From Cannabis sativa (lineage: Eukaryota; Streptophyta; Magnoliopsida; Rosales; Cannabaceae): a stretch of DNA of 64,000 nucleotides. The position numbers and the translations under genes are program-made. Where the stretch lies: positions 24,999,280 through 25,063,279 of the forward strand of contig NC_083605.1 of the NCBI RefSeq assembly GCF_029168945.1. The letters are read 5' to 3'. How positions within the stretch are numbered: the first letter of the stretch is position 1; every line of letters starts with the position of its first letter. The notes below the pieces were generated by a model. That model worked only from the letters and a program-made list of their open reading frames with translations, was not told the origin of the DNA and searched no databases. Positions 1 through 10,625 of this stretch are shown here, piece by piece.

Positions 1-1251
1 GGCTCACACAGGCACACTTTGGATGGGTCCTATCATGTTGCTAGGTCATACACAGATGAAAGAAGATTGTAAATTTACCTGTTACAAATTATTTACTTGA
101 CCAAAGGAGCCATCAGATCATTAGATCTGGCAAAAAGTAACCATGGCTATTTGCAATCAAGTAATAATAGGTTTCGAAATCTTACAAACAAGCTAAAACA
201 CATACTCCTGCAACAAGGTTAGCTGGATAGTTGGATGTAGGATTTATTTAATTTTAAATTAAATAATTAATTTCGAAATTAAATAATTAATTTTAAAAAA
301 AATTCAAAAATTTAAAAAAAAATTGAAATAAAAAAAATCGAAATTAAATTAAAAATTTTAATTTAAAATGAAACTTACAATTTTGAAAAATTAGGTTTCA
401 ACCAACCTAAATATCATTTCAAAATTTGCTAACTACTTTTAAAAATTAAATGTTATTTTATAAATAAAAATTAAATAAAAAATTAAAAAAGATTAATGAA
501 TATTTTTTTCAGATTTTAAATGTAACTTAAATAAATAAAATAACAAAATTTAAAAGTTAGCAAAATATCTTATATCTATTTAAAATTACATGATTATAGT
601 TATCTTATTTTAAATTTAAATAAGGTCAAATTATTTAAAAAAAAAATTAATTTAAAAATTTAAAATCTGACCTTAAATTTAAAAATAAGATAAGATATAA
701 TCAAATTTAAAAATAAGATAGATAATTAAGCAAAAAAGATAGATACTAACTATTTTAAATTCAAATTACACTAATATCTTGAATTAAATTTAAAAAATAT
801 TAAATTAATCCAAAATGATAATTAGAATTGAATTAGGAATAGTAATAGGATAAATACAGAACTACACAAAAAATCGGAAGTTAATTCCATGAAAAAGCAT
901 GAAAAAACGAAGAAAAACGAAAAAATTGTGAGCTGTACGGACAGTTTTCGCGATCGCAGGAAAATTTTAGCACAGCTCCGATATTTTTGAATCTTCAAAA
1001 AATCATAACTAATTCAAATTAAATCGAAATTGAGTTCTGTAAAAAGGTAAGTTGCTTAATTTTTTCCATACTATCCAATAAAAATAATTCCAGAAACAGA
1101 ATCGCAATTATTTTTCACGAAAATTCACAAACATCAATCAATCATCAAATAACACTCAATACAACATGATACCATCCAAAAACAAACAAACAATCATTTT
1201 AAAGTCCAAATTTCTTGCAAGTAAATCAATTACCATGGCTCTGAGGCCAGT
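1..1251 (-). mobile_element. Copia element A, 5' leader (partial)
   Basis: Untranslated leader of a minus-strand Copia element, read from 1251 down to 1 and continuing outside the window. It is homologous, in reverse, to 22926-24240 of element C: both have the primer site, about 1 kb of A/T-rich sequence (here 240-920) and a more complex block near positions 1-230. No ORF is supportable. A short GC-richer patch lies at about 930-985. The leader ends directly at the LTR, so the order is that of a 5' end. Confidence 0.8.
1237..1249 (-). other. Primer binding site of element A (variant)
   Basis: On the minus strand this reads TGGCCTCAGAGCC, two bases inside the LTR end. The usual plant initiator tRNA-Met complement is TGGTATCAGAGCC, so three bases after TGG differ. 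Its position next to the LTR fixes this LTR as the 5' one. Confidence 0.7.
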
Positions 1252-3146
1252 TGTTAGAAATTATTTTACCAGGATCTTAGATCTACTCACAAGTATGTTT
1301 ATTAACACCCTAAATATGAACTTTCTAAAACGATGAAATAAACACATATAAAGTTTAAGAAACCTTACATTGGGTGCAGCAGAATATAATGACTCCTTCC
1401 GTTCAGATATCTAGCCCTTGATTCCTTTCTGTAGCAGAGCATTATCAATATCTGAACCTGGATCTCTTTCTCTGAATCTTTGATGTTGAAACTCCTTCTT
1501 GCTGAAAGTCTTTCTTCACGATCTTCCTCACTATGATTGAGGTATCACTTGCTGTGTGTGGGCACTACTCATACACTAAGGATTTCGAAATTCAAGAGGA
1601 AGAGAGAGAGAGAGTGGGTTCGGCCAAAGATAGGGAGAGAGAAGGCTCAGGTTTTTTTGATTCAGAAAGTGTGAGAAAAAGTGTAATTTTCCTGAAGCCT
1701 TCACTATCTATTTATAGCATTCTACTAGGGTTAGGTTTGAATTATTTGGCATTAAAATAATGAAAATATCAGAGGGAAAAACCGTACAAAAGTGGCCGGC
1801 CCTACTTAGTGGATTTGGGCCTCACTTTTTGCAATTTTACAGTTTTACCTTTTCTGCATCTTATTTTCTCAAAAACGCCAATTTTCTAATTCAACCATTT
1901 AAATGCCAATTCTAACTATTTAATAACTATAAATAATTATTAAATAATATTGTCATTTATCATATTTATTAATTGAACCATACAAAGTATCATAATTAAC
2001 AAATATGCCCCTAATAACTCTTTCTTTACAATTTCTCCCTTACTTAGTGAAAAATTCACAAATAGACATAGTCTAATTTGAGAATTATAATTGATTAATC
2101 AAAACCAATTACATGAGTCTTACAAGCAATATTATCTCAACTAGTGCGGGGACCATGGGTCTATATTACCGAGCTTCCAATAAGTAGATCAAGAATTTAG
2201 TACTAAAATTCACTAACTTATTAATTCTTCGTTGAATCCACGCATAGAACTTAGAATTGCACTCTCAGTATATAGAATGCTCTATATGTTCCACCATATA
2301 GACACATCATTAGTTATCCATTGTTATAATCCTAATTTGATCAATTAGCCTCTATATGAACGATCTACACTGTAAAGAGATTAGATTACCGTTACACCCT
2401 ACAATGTACTTTATCCTTAAAACACTTGACCCCGTATAAATGATATTTCAGCTTATGTGAAATGACTACTCCACCATTTATGTTCGTTTGGTCAAGCTCG
2501 AAGGAGATCATCCTTTGCTTACTATTCGCCAGATAGAAGCTATAGATTCCATGTTTATGATAGCGCTCCCACTCAATTGCACTACCGTGTTCCCAAAATG
2601 TACGTATCACCCTGACCTAAAAGTAGGCTTAACTAACAAATCAAAGAACACGAATAGCCTCTCGAGATTGAGCCTAATCATAACAGGATTAAGAACATTT
2701 GATCTAGGATCAACTAGGCGATATTGACTTGAATAGATATTACGGTAAGTTTAATAAATCTAAGTCAACGTTCAATATCGGTCCCTTCCGATGCATACTC
2801 CATGCATCCAACCTGAGCTTTACTTTAACCAATGCTCTGGAAAGAACATAGCATTTCTCCAAATGCAAGTAAACTCTGTTGTAGATTATCATATCAGTAA
2901 AACCCTATGTCTGATAAATCTAGGAAACTTTATTCACATAGTCATGTTTACTTTCCAATGTGTTGACGGCACAATAGACAGGATCAAGTATGTGAAAAGG
3001 GTTTCGGATGAATTTATACATTATGTACATATAATCATGAAATAAATCATGTGAACCATACAACATTAAATGTTATTTCTGATCTATATTAATAAGTAAA
3101 TCTGATTATATTGAAATGAGTTTTATTTAGGGCATAAAACCCAACA
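1252..3146 (-). repeat. Copia LTR of element A (5' LTR, 1895 bp)
   Basis: One of seven copies of the same LTR family in the window. On the minus strand it starts TGTTGGGTTTTATGCCC at 3146 and ends with CTAACA at 1252 (TG...CA ends). A TATA box (minus CTATAAATA) lies at 1709-1717. The 5' flank at 3147-3151 is AGGCC, the expected target duplication; its partner is outside the window. The insertion cuts the antisense gene of the neighbouring Tat element. ORFs inside it are chance frames. Confidence 0.9.
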
Positions 3147-5245
3147 AGGCCAACTTCAGACCGGCCTGCACAAAGAAGAAACTTGAGTATTTGAGCCAAG
3201 TAAAGAGACTTAAAGAAGAGTGTCAAGGAAGACTTACCCTTGTAAACTCCTTCAAGACTCCTCCCACCAGCAGCTCCAGAGAAGAGTCATTGTTAGCACC
3301 GGCCAGCTACTCACTAACCTCAAGAACCAACCGGTTCATGTAGTGAGCAAGCATCTCCTTGCCTTTCTTGGCCTCTGGAAGCACCGACAAAGGTGGTGTA
3401 GAGGTCCGCACCAGTTCAGACCCACCTCTTGGTTGTTCAGACCTATCCAAACTCCGTCCTCGAGACTCTGTCGGCTTGGCAACTTTTGGAGTGGAGGGGT
3501 TTGCAACCGTCAGCTCTTCAGAAAGATCGATGATCTCCCCGGCAGACGTCTTTTCCTTGGAAGAAGTTCCCTCACTGCCTTTAGACTTCTTGGCCAGGGG
3601 AGATGCGCTGGAGCTTCCACCAATCCTCTTCCTCAGAGCATCGATCATCTTCTGGGACATGTCTGCATGGAACAAAAAGCAACATGGTTAGAGAAAACAG
3701 ACATCAGAAACATAATAGTCAAGAAGCTCAAAAACAAGATGAAGTAGTGTGCAAGGTGATCATCCGAACAAGCCTCAAAAGTCCATCATCACCTGACATG
3801 CTTCTTATTACGAACATAATGGCTTTCCTTTTTCTGAGTACGGGAAGAGGTGGCAGAGTAGGAGAAATGGGCTCCCTGATGCGAATTGCATGTTTGATAG
3901 GCCTGGCCTGGGCCGGAAGCTTTTTCCTCCTTTTAAGCGGAGTCACCTGCTCTTCCTCAGCTTCATCTTCAGGATTCAAGGGCTCCTGAGCATACTGCTT
4001 TGCCCTTACACCTCCCTTAAACTTAGCTTCGCACTTAAGTTGAATGAGTTCATTCTCTTGATGAGCTCGTTCAGCCCATCCAGCACCAGATTTCCTCTTG
4101 CTCTCCCTCACTGGCTTAGGAATGAAATCCTTTGGATAGAGCCCGTACTTCACAAAATTATCCTCGGAAGTCAACCAGATGATGTTCCGGTCTTCCCCCG
4201 GCAGTCGAGCAAGCTTTTGAGCTCTATCCCTAAGAGAAAGAGTGAGGGAAGGGCGGTGATATGTTGGAATTTGCTTGAACCGAGTCTGGGTGATGCCCGT
4301 GCCATCCACCAAGAAGTACTCATCAACAAAATGCCCTATTTTGCTGATGGCTGAGTCATTAGTGCCCGTCAACCACTTGAAGTCTGGTTGAGAGAAATAA
4401 AAGTACCCCGACCTGCCTTGTTTGGGGGTGGAATTCAAATTAAAAAACCCGCTGACCTCGTGGGGAGAAGGCATACCCCACTTCTGGGAAGCGTAGAGGA
4501 CAAAGAGCCCAGACAAATATTTAATGCCCTTAGGAGTGAACTGGGCCGGGCAGAGGCCGAAGAAGTCCGCCACATCCTTAAAGTATTAATGCAAAGGCAT
4601 CAACGCCCCTTGCTGGGCATGAGCGTCTGACTAAGCGCACATCCCCTTTTTAGGGTTTGTGGCTCGATTATTGTGGGCGGGAATGTAGCAGTCCAACTCG
4701 CCCAGGTAGCCATCCTTGTCGAGAGACTGCAGGCGCGCCTTAGTAATCCTGGACGTAGGACTCACCCACCTGGCGCCCAAGGCACTTTGCCTCCTGTGAG
4801 GAACCGCGGCGTTAAGCTCCTTACTGACGTAGTCCACGCCCTCAATCAGGATGTCTCTATCAGCATCAACTGGCTCCCCAGCCTCATTGTATTCCCCGTA
4901 GTTTGGGGGTTCAACCTCTGCCTCTTCCTCCGCCTCGGAGGAACTGCTAGGACGAACATCGTTCTGCTCCTCAATCTGCTGGACTTTAGCGTCCCCTTCA
5001 TGATCCACCTCCACCTGGACGGCTGAATCCTCTTCGACGCTGGGCAAAGTGGCGTGCTGAGCTACTTGAGGATCAGATGCGTCAGCCAGACGCATTGTTT
5101 TCTTTGTACAAGCCATCATCCTGTGGCTGGGTACAAGATTTGAAGAAGGTGGGCTAGAACAAAGACGAGGGTGGTCCTCGTACAGAAGTTGAAGCATGTC
5201 CTGGTCGATTCGATGTTTGCTCTCCCAAAACTCACCTGGGTTCAT
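3147..5245 (-). pseudogene. Antisense ORF of Tat element, gypsy-type 'transposase_28'-like protein (broken)
   Basis: This is one reading frame from 5245 down, interrupted by three stops (TAG 4633-4631, TAA 4588-4586, TAG 3309-3307), all plausibly from CAG or CAA. The N-terminal part is acidic and low-complexity; then comes a region starting near VADFFGLCPAQFTPKGIKYL, which resembles the plant 'putative gypsy-type transposon' (PF04195-like) domain, then a Lys/Arg-rich tail. Two introns fit the frame: 3792-3663 (AG|GTGATG to CATGCAG) and 3237-3166 (AAGG|GTAAGT to TGTGCAG). Exon 3 (3165-3147) is cut off by element A. The ATG at 5245 lies directly after an AG acceptor (TTTTGTAG), so an upstream 5'-UTR exon is likely. 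Function is unknown; the family name is from memory of motif style, not a search. Confidence 0.6.
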
Positions 5246-5745
5246 CTACAAAAGAAACACACAAGATGAGTGTTTGGTCGGAATATCGAACGATAAACAA
5301 AGCAAATATGCCGACCAGGAGTACTCAATAGATTAAAGAACAAGAATGTTCAAAGAAAGTTAGAACTCAAGAAGTTTGAAATTTTCTCGAGTTAGGGCAA
5401 AAAAATTGATGAAGCATAGGATAAGCAAGATGGAAGACCGGTGTAATGCAATTCAGAAAGCAAGCATTATGAACTGTGAATCGCATGAAATCATGGCAAA
5501 GAAGAATCACAGAGTTTCTAAACCTAGGGTTTCCTATGAATGTTCTACAGCAAAGCCAAAAGTGCATTCGAAATGTAAACACGCAAAAATAAGCATAAAG
5601 GAAATTGAGAACCTACTCAAGAGTTAGATATCTGGGTTCGAACAACGTCAATCCAATGAGTGGCTCCGATGAAGGCACTTCAGTAGACTTGAAGCCAAAA
5701 ACTCTCTTTTCACTCTGAGCTCACTTAGCAAAGAAAGGTGGTGAA
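5246..5745 (-). other. 5' UTR and probable leader intron of the antisense gene
   Basis: This stretch lies between the TATA box and the ATG at 5245. A possible donor (GTAG|GTTCTC) sits near 5615 and an acceptor TTTTGTAG at 5253-5246, giving a leader intron of about 370 bp. The ORF-like stretches on either strand here (for example 5376-5627) have no recognisable domain. Confidence 0.4.
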
Positions 5746-5773
5746 AATGAGTTTATGTGCCAATGCTCTTTGG

Positions 5774-5781
5774 TATTTATA
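5774..5781 (-). promoter_or_regulatory. TATA box of the antisense gene
   Basis: The minus strand reads TATAAATA about 530 bp upstream of the ATG at 5245, in a setting typical of plant core promoters. It lies inside the retroelement's internal region and points away from its 3' LTR, so the antisense gene appears to have its own promoter. Confidence 0.5.
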
Positions 5782-6069
5782 GGCAAGTCACGAAAAAGGG
5801 TAATCATTTTAAAGAAACCTCAGACACCTCGGTTATCCCTAAAAGCGAATATGGGAAATAAAAAATAATCAAGTGCAGCCGTCAACCGTGGTGAGAGAAA
5901 ATCAGATTTCAAAATATTAATTGTCAGAGCATTAATTAGCCGAAAAACCAAAGGGATGCCCACTCAGCCTCACATCGAGTCTCGGGCAGACACGCCCAAC
6001 ATGTGTCCCCATCCAAAGGCAGAAGCAGCTCGGATAAAGTCTACACGCAACTTCGGAAGTCCCGTACAA
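5782..6069. other. Spacer between antisense promoter and polypurine tract
   Basis: Non-coding internal sequence of the Tat element. It could hold upstream promoter elements of the antisense gene. I see no ORF or repeat worth naming. Confidence 0.4.
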
Positions 6070-6082
6070 ACTTGGGGGCAAA
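6070..6082 (+). other. Polypurine tract of the Tat element
   Basis: A G-rich run (ACTTGGGGGCAAA) directly precedes the LTR start TGTTATCCC. It is the plus-strand priming site for reverse transcription and shows that the LTR to its right is the 3' LTR of a plus-strand element. Confidence 0.7.
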
Positions 6083-6728
6083 TGTTATCCCATTTTTTGC
6101 ACTCTGACGTGGCATCACACGATGGTGACACGTGGAATCAACTTCGAGTATCTGCTCGGAGAGTATAGCCTGAACAGGATGCCTCGCTGGCATACTTGAA
6201 GCAAACTGATCAGCGATCCGTGCAGAGGAATCAACACTTAGCAAATTCAGCTTTCGCATTATGAGTCATCAACGAAATCCCAATAACTTGGGGATCAGAT
6301 TACAGGGATATGGCATACACACGATCCCACGATTAGTGTATTCTGCGTCAATCCCACGATCTTTGTACTCAACATTAATCCCACGATCGTTTCTGTTTAT
6401 ATCCATTGTAACGAGAAGGGAAACACTTCCTCTCCAAGTTTACAGCCCTATAAATAGTGATACATGTTCACTAGGCAAATGGTCGCAAATAGTTTAGTCG
6501 AGACCTTACCCTAAATATATTATCTAAGAATTCTTATTCAGAGATACTGTTGTAAGAGCTATAAGAAAATGAATCTTTCTCCTTGTTCTTGAGTCAATAC
6601 AAATAATGAGGATTAGGCTATTACCGAACTGCTCGGGGCTGAACCTCTATATATTTCTTGTGTCTTTATATTTGTTTTACTATATATCGATTGCTATAAA
6701 TTACTTATCGCTTACTAAATAAGACTCA
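6083..6728 (+). repeat. 3' LTR of the Tat element (about 646 bp)
   Basis: It starts TGTTATCCC after the polypurine tract. A TATA box (CTATAAATA) lies near 6449, with the downstream T-rich region expected of R/U5. The 3' end is my best guess at GACTCA (6728). The first ~200 bp match the inverted copy at 6957-6760. Confidence 0.6.
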
Positions 6729-6957
6729 TTGTCGTTGGCTAAAAGCGAGGTCAACATAGGAATTTCCTTGATGACTCACGATGAGAAAGCTGAATTCGCT
6801 AAGTGTTGGTCGGTCTGCGTAGATTGCTAATTTTGTTGCTTCGAGCATGCATAGGAGGTATCCTGTTCGAACTATATCTTGCGGGCAGATACTCAGAGTG
6901 AATTCCACGTGTCACCATCATGTGCTGCCACGCCATAGCGCAAAAATTGGGATAACA
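6729..6957 (-). repeat. Inverted LTR fragment related to 6083-6290
   Basis: Read on the minus strand from 6957 this begins TGTTATCCC and follows 6083-6290 with scattered substitutions (shared blocks such as GATGGTGACACGTGGAAT and the GAGTCATCAA region). It stops at the end of the plus-strand LTR. Either an older LTR was invaded by the plus-strand element, or an inverted rearrangement occurred. Confidence 0.65.
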
Positions 6958-7067
6958 CTATAATAAATAAAATAGGAAACTATATTAATTCCATAATTAC
7001 AATGTAAAGAATGGGAAACCAAGGCGTATTACCTTTATTCTTTGACCTAATCCCACAAATGTAGGGA
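6958..7067. other. Unassigned spacer
   Basis: A short A/T-rich stretch between the inverted LTR fragment and the RT remnant. No polypurine tract precedes the LTR fragment, so the two pieces need not belong to one element. Confidence 0.3.
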
Positions 7068-7601
7068 TTATCTTCGTGTCTTGGAAGCAACGAGGCTTGT
7101 CTCTAAAATTGCCAACTTACATATCATGTCCGGTGCATGCAAGTTGATCACGCGATATATCCCTAATTCTTCACTGTCCAGAGGTTTTGAGAGTAGAGGA
7201 GGCTTTGCGAGTTGCCTTTTTAGCTCTTGGAAAGCATTTTCACATTCCCTTGTCCATTCAAACTTCTTATTACCTCGGAGGATGTTGAAGAAGGGAACAC
7301 ACTTGTTTGTTGACTTTGAAATCAATCTGCTAAGTGCGGCTATCCAATCGGTTAAGTTTTACACTTCCTTTGTTTTTGTTGGCGAATTCATATCCAGGAG
7401 GGCTTGTATTTTCTTTAGGTTGGCTTTTATTCCTCGAGCATTAATAATAAATCCCAGAAATTTACCTGAGCAGACCCCGAAGGAACATTTTAAGGGATTG
7501 AGTTTTATGTTGTATTTTCTAAGGATTTTGAAGCATTCATCCAGATCCTCTATGTGCCCCAAACCTTCCTAGAATTGAGGAGCATGTCATCCACATATAC
7601 T
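7068..7601 (-). pseudogene. Ty3/gypsy (Tat-type) reverse transcriptase remnant
   Basis: The minus-strand frame carries the end of the RT domain and the start of RNase H. YVDDM (catalytic YxDD box) is at about 7598-7584. It is followed after a frameshift by LNPLKCSFGVCSGKFLGF, and then the connection region with LPFF-like and KPPLLSKP motifs typical of Tat/Ogre/Retand elements. One in-frame stop lies at 7361-7359. Homology fades beyond about 7180, so RNase H is lost. The upstream part is cut by the Copia LTR at 7602, inserted just before the YVDD box. It is non-functional. Confidence 0.75.
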
Positions 7602-9465
7602 TGTTGGATATATTTTACCAGGATTTAGATTTACTAACAAGTATGTTTCATTAACATCCTAATATCTAAAACAATGAAATAAACACATATTAAGTTTAGG
7701 AAACCTTACATTGGGTGCAGCGGAATATAATGACTCCTTCAGTTCAGATATCTAGCCCTTGATTCCTTTCTGTAGTAGAGCATTATCAATATCTGAACCT
7801 GGATCTCTTTCTCTCCTTCCTTTGATGTTGATTCTCCTTCTTGTTGGTTGATTTTCCACAGTCTTACACACTATGATTGAGATACCACTTGAGGTGTGTG
7901 GGCACTACTCTATCACTCAAGGATTTCGAAATTATTGAAGAAGAAAAGAGAAGAAGAGGTTCCGACTATAGAGAATAGAAAGAGGCTCAAATTTCATCTG
8001 ACAAAGTTCAAGTGTGAATGAGAGCCATCACTATCTATTTATAGGTAAACCACCTAGGTTTAAGTTAGAATTATTTGGCATTAAAATAATGAAAAAATAA
8101 ATGATAAAATCCATTAAGTGTGGCCGGCCATGGGCTTGGATAATGGGCCTCACTTATGCAATTTTGCTGTTTTATCATTCCTGCATCTGATTTTCTCAAA
8201 AACGCCAATTTTCAAATTCAACCATTTCAATGCCAATTCTAATTATTTAATAACTAAAAATTAATTATTAAATAATATTGTCATTTAATATATTTATTAA
8301 TTAGACATATAAAGTCTCTTAATTAATAAATAAACCTAGAATCTCTTTTCTTTACAATTTCGCCCTTGCCTAGTGAAAATTCACAAAGTAGACATAGTCT
8401 AACTTTAGAATTATAATTGATTAATTAAAATCAATTAACTGAGTCTTACAAGCAGTATGGTCTCAACTAGTATGGGGACCATGGGTCTATATATCCGAGC
8501 TTCCAATAAGCAGATCAAGAATTTATATCTTAAATTCACTGACTTATTAATTCTTCGTTGAATCCACGCATAGAACTTAGAATTGCACTCTCAGTATATA
8601 GAACGCTCTATATGTTCCACGATATAGACACGCCATTAGTTATCCACTGTTATAATCCTAATGCGATCAATGATCCTCTATATAGATGATTTACACTGTA
8701 AAGGGATTAAATTACCGTAACACCCTACAATGTATTTTATCCTTAAAACACTTAACCCTGTATAAATGATATTTTAGCTAAGTGAAATGAGATCTCCACC
8801 ATTTATTTTCGTTTGGTTAAGCTCGAAGGAAATAATCCTTTACTTTCTATTCGCCAGATAGAAGCTATAGATTCCATATTTATGTTAGCGCTCCCACTCA
8901 ATTGCACTACCATGTTCCCAAAATGTACGTATTACCCTGACCCAAAAGTAGGCTTAAGTAACAAATCAAAGAACACGAATAACACTCTTGAGATTGAACC
9001 TAATCATATCAGGATTAAGATCATTTGATCTAGGATCAACATGTGATATTGAATTGAATAGATATTATGGTAAATTCTAATATATCTAATCAAAGTTCAA
9101 TATCGCTCCTTTCCGATGTATACTCCATACATCCGATGCTGGTAAACTTTGCCAATGTCCTGGAAAGGACATAACACTTATCCAAGATGTAAGAATACCT
9201 ATCGCTGATTATACCATGCCAGTCTAAATCCAGTGTTCTGACAAATCAGGGAATAAACTTTCGAAGATATAATTAAGATTATATTCCACTGTGTTGACAA
9301 CACTATAATCATTAACAAATTGATATGTTTTGGACTTAAATAGAATTCATACATTATGTAAATAATCATGTGAACCATGCAACATAAAATGTTATTTCTG
9401 ATCTTTATTAATAAGAAAATCGTATTATATTGAAATGAGTTTTATTTAGGGCATAAAACCCAACA
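7602..9465 (-). repeat. Copia LTR of element D (3' LTR, 1864 bp)
   Basis: Same family as 1252-3146. Ends are TGTTGGATA (plus, 7602) and CCCAACA (9465). A TATA box on minus lies at 8036-8044. The 3' flank of the element is ATACT (7597-7601). The ORFs at 8813-9028 and elsewhere inside it are chance frames repeated in other LTR copies. Confidence 0.9.
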
Positions 9466-9480
9466 AACTCCCACTTGCAC
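9466..9480 (-). other. Polypurine tract of element D
   Basis: The minus strand reads GTGCAAGTGGGAGTT immediately before the LTR start TGTTGGG. The same sequence stands beside the LTRs at 20643 and 46887 (the latter with a one-base change). Confidence 0.75.
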
Positions 9481-10216
9481 TAATATAAAAAAAATGTGCA
9501 TTTCAAATAATCTCAACACCTTGATATACAAATCAAGTGTAGTAGTAGTAAACTCCTCGTAATAGGATCTGAAAGGTTGAATTAAACACAACCTTTTCTC
9601 CACCATTACTCTTCCTTTAATCACAAAATCATTGATAATGTGAAATTCCTCTCTATATGTCTACTCTCTTGGGATACTGGATTCTATACCTTTGGCAACT
9701 ACTTTTGGTTATTTAGGAAGTAACCCTAGTAGGTAAGGCAGGTTGGAACAGTGCCACAGTTGTATAGAACTTTCTTTAGACTGAGTAAGTACCTTTCCTG
9801 CAACTTTAACATTCAGTCCCTTTCTGGTAGACCTAGAGATTTCAGATAGGTTTTTACACTTCTCCAAAATCACTACTCCACCCCCAGAGTAATCACCATC
9901 TTATCAGCAGACTTTCTAGCATAAAGGCAGGTCTCGAAATCTAATGTGGTGTAGTCTAAGAGTTTTTAAACACACCCTTATTGACTAACATATAGTTCCT
10001 CTTCTTAATCTTAAGATTTACTTGATTGTCTTCCAATGTTCTTCTCCTTGATTAATCTAATACCTACTCATTAATCCCACTTAACAGCAGATGTCTGGTC
10101 TAAGGCATACTAAAGCATATCTGAGACCTCTCACTGTTGATTTAAGAAATTCTTTCATGGCTTTATCTTTTCTGGAATAGTTGAGACTTTTCCTTATATA
10201 AATAAAATCTATGCCT
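9481..10216 (-). pseudogene. Ruined Copia RT/RNase H end of element D
   Basis: The minus strand is homologous to 46050-46876 of element C. Translated in pieces it still shows the family order (…TRPDICY-like, NPGEEHW-like, then DDRKSTSG-like stretches), but stops and shifts occur every few codons. It carries only one copy of the 142-bp segment that is duplicated in C. Confidence 0.6.
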
Positions 10217-10625
10217 AGCTGAATTTCATGCAAAGTTGTGTGATATCTCTAATGAGTCCTATGCCCTTGGGAAAACATACTAAAATTCAAAACTGGTTCG
10301 AAAAGTTGGGGTTCTCCCAAGAAGATTTATGTCTAAAGTAACCTCAATTGAAGAAATGAGAAACATTGAGGAACTTTATCTTGATGAGCTCATTGGGTGG
10401 AAGAAAACCAAGAAACAGAAGGATGTGGTCAAGGATAAATCTAATGCGAGTATATCTCTCATTCATCAAGAAAATAAGAAACCGATTCTAAAGGAATTAA
10501 ATGGCATTACTGACGAGACTGTTGCCCTGTTAACAAGAAACTATGCAAAATTCTTGAAAAAAAACTACCAGAGAAGTTTTCTAGCTGATAAAGAAAATGC
10601 TCTCAAGAAGAATAAAGGTGGAAAC
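10217..10625 (+). pseudogene. SIRE-type gag, N-terminal part
   Basis: The frame runs from about 10217 (FHAKLCDISNESYALGK-like, one stop in between) into a long open stretch from 10329. This contains VTSIEE and LDELIGW, the conserved end of the Copia UBN2/gag capsid domain. The true N-terminus is missing. Reading is cut at 10625 by a solo LTR and resumes at 12507. The start at 10329 is only the first ATG after the stop. Confidence 0.75.

Larger units (their letters stand above)
3147..6728 (+). mobile_element. Ty3/gypsy Tat-type element, 3' part with antisense gene
   Basis: The plus-strand orientation is set by a polypurine tract (6070-6082) directly before an LTR that starts TGTTATCCC at 6083. 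Upstream lies a gene on the opposite strand (5781 down to 3147). Tat-lineage plant gypsy elements are known to carry an extra antisense ORF between integrase and 3' LTR, and this layout fits. The gag-pol part is not in the window; the left side is cut by element A's LTR. Confidence 0.65.
7602..10216 (-). mobile_element. Copia element D, 3' end (LTR plus pol remnant)
   Basis: Minus-strand element whose 3' LTR is 7602-9465. The polypurine tract follows on its right and a decayed internal 3' end runs to 10216, where homology to element C (46020-46880, reversed) stops abruptly against SIRE gag sequence. The 5' part of D is missing. Confidence 0.75.

Noticed and set aside
1533..1760. 75-codon ORF in the element A LTR, with similar ORFs in other LTR copies
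   Set aside because: No domain, varies in frame between LTR copies, lies in promoter/leader sequence.
3220..3747. 175-codon plus-strand ORF over the antisense gene
   Set aside because: Shadow of the minus-strand frame, which has splice sites and family motifs.
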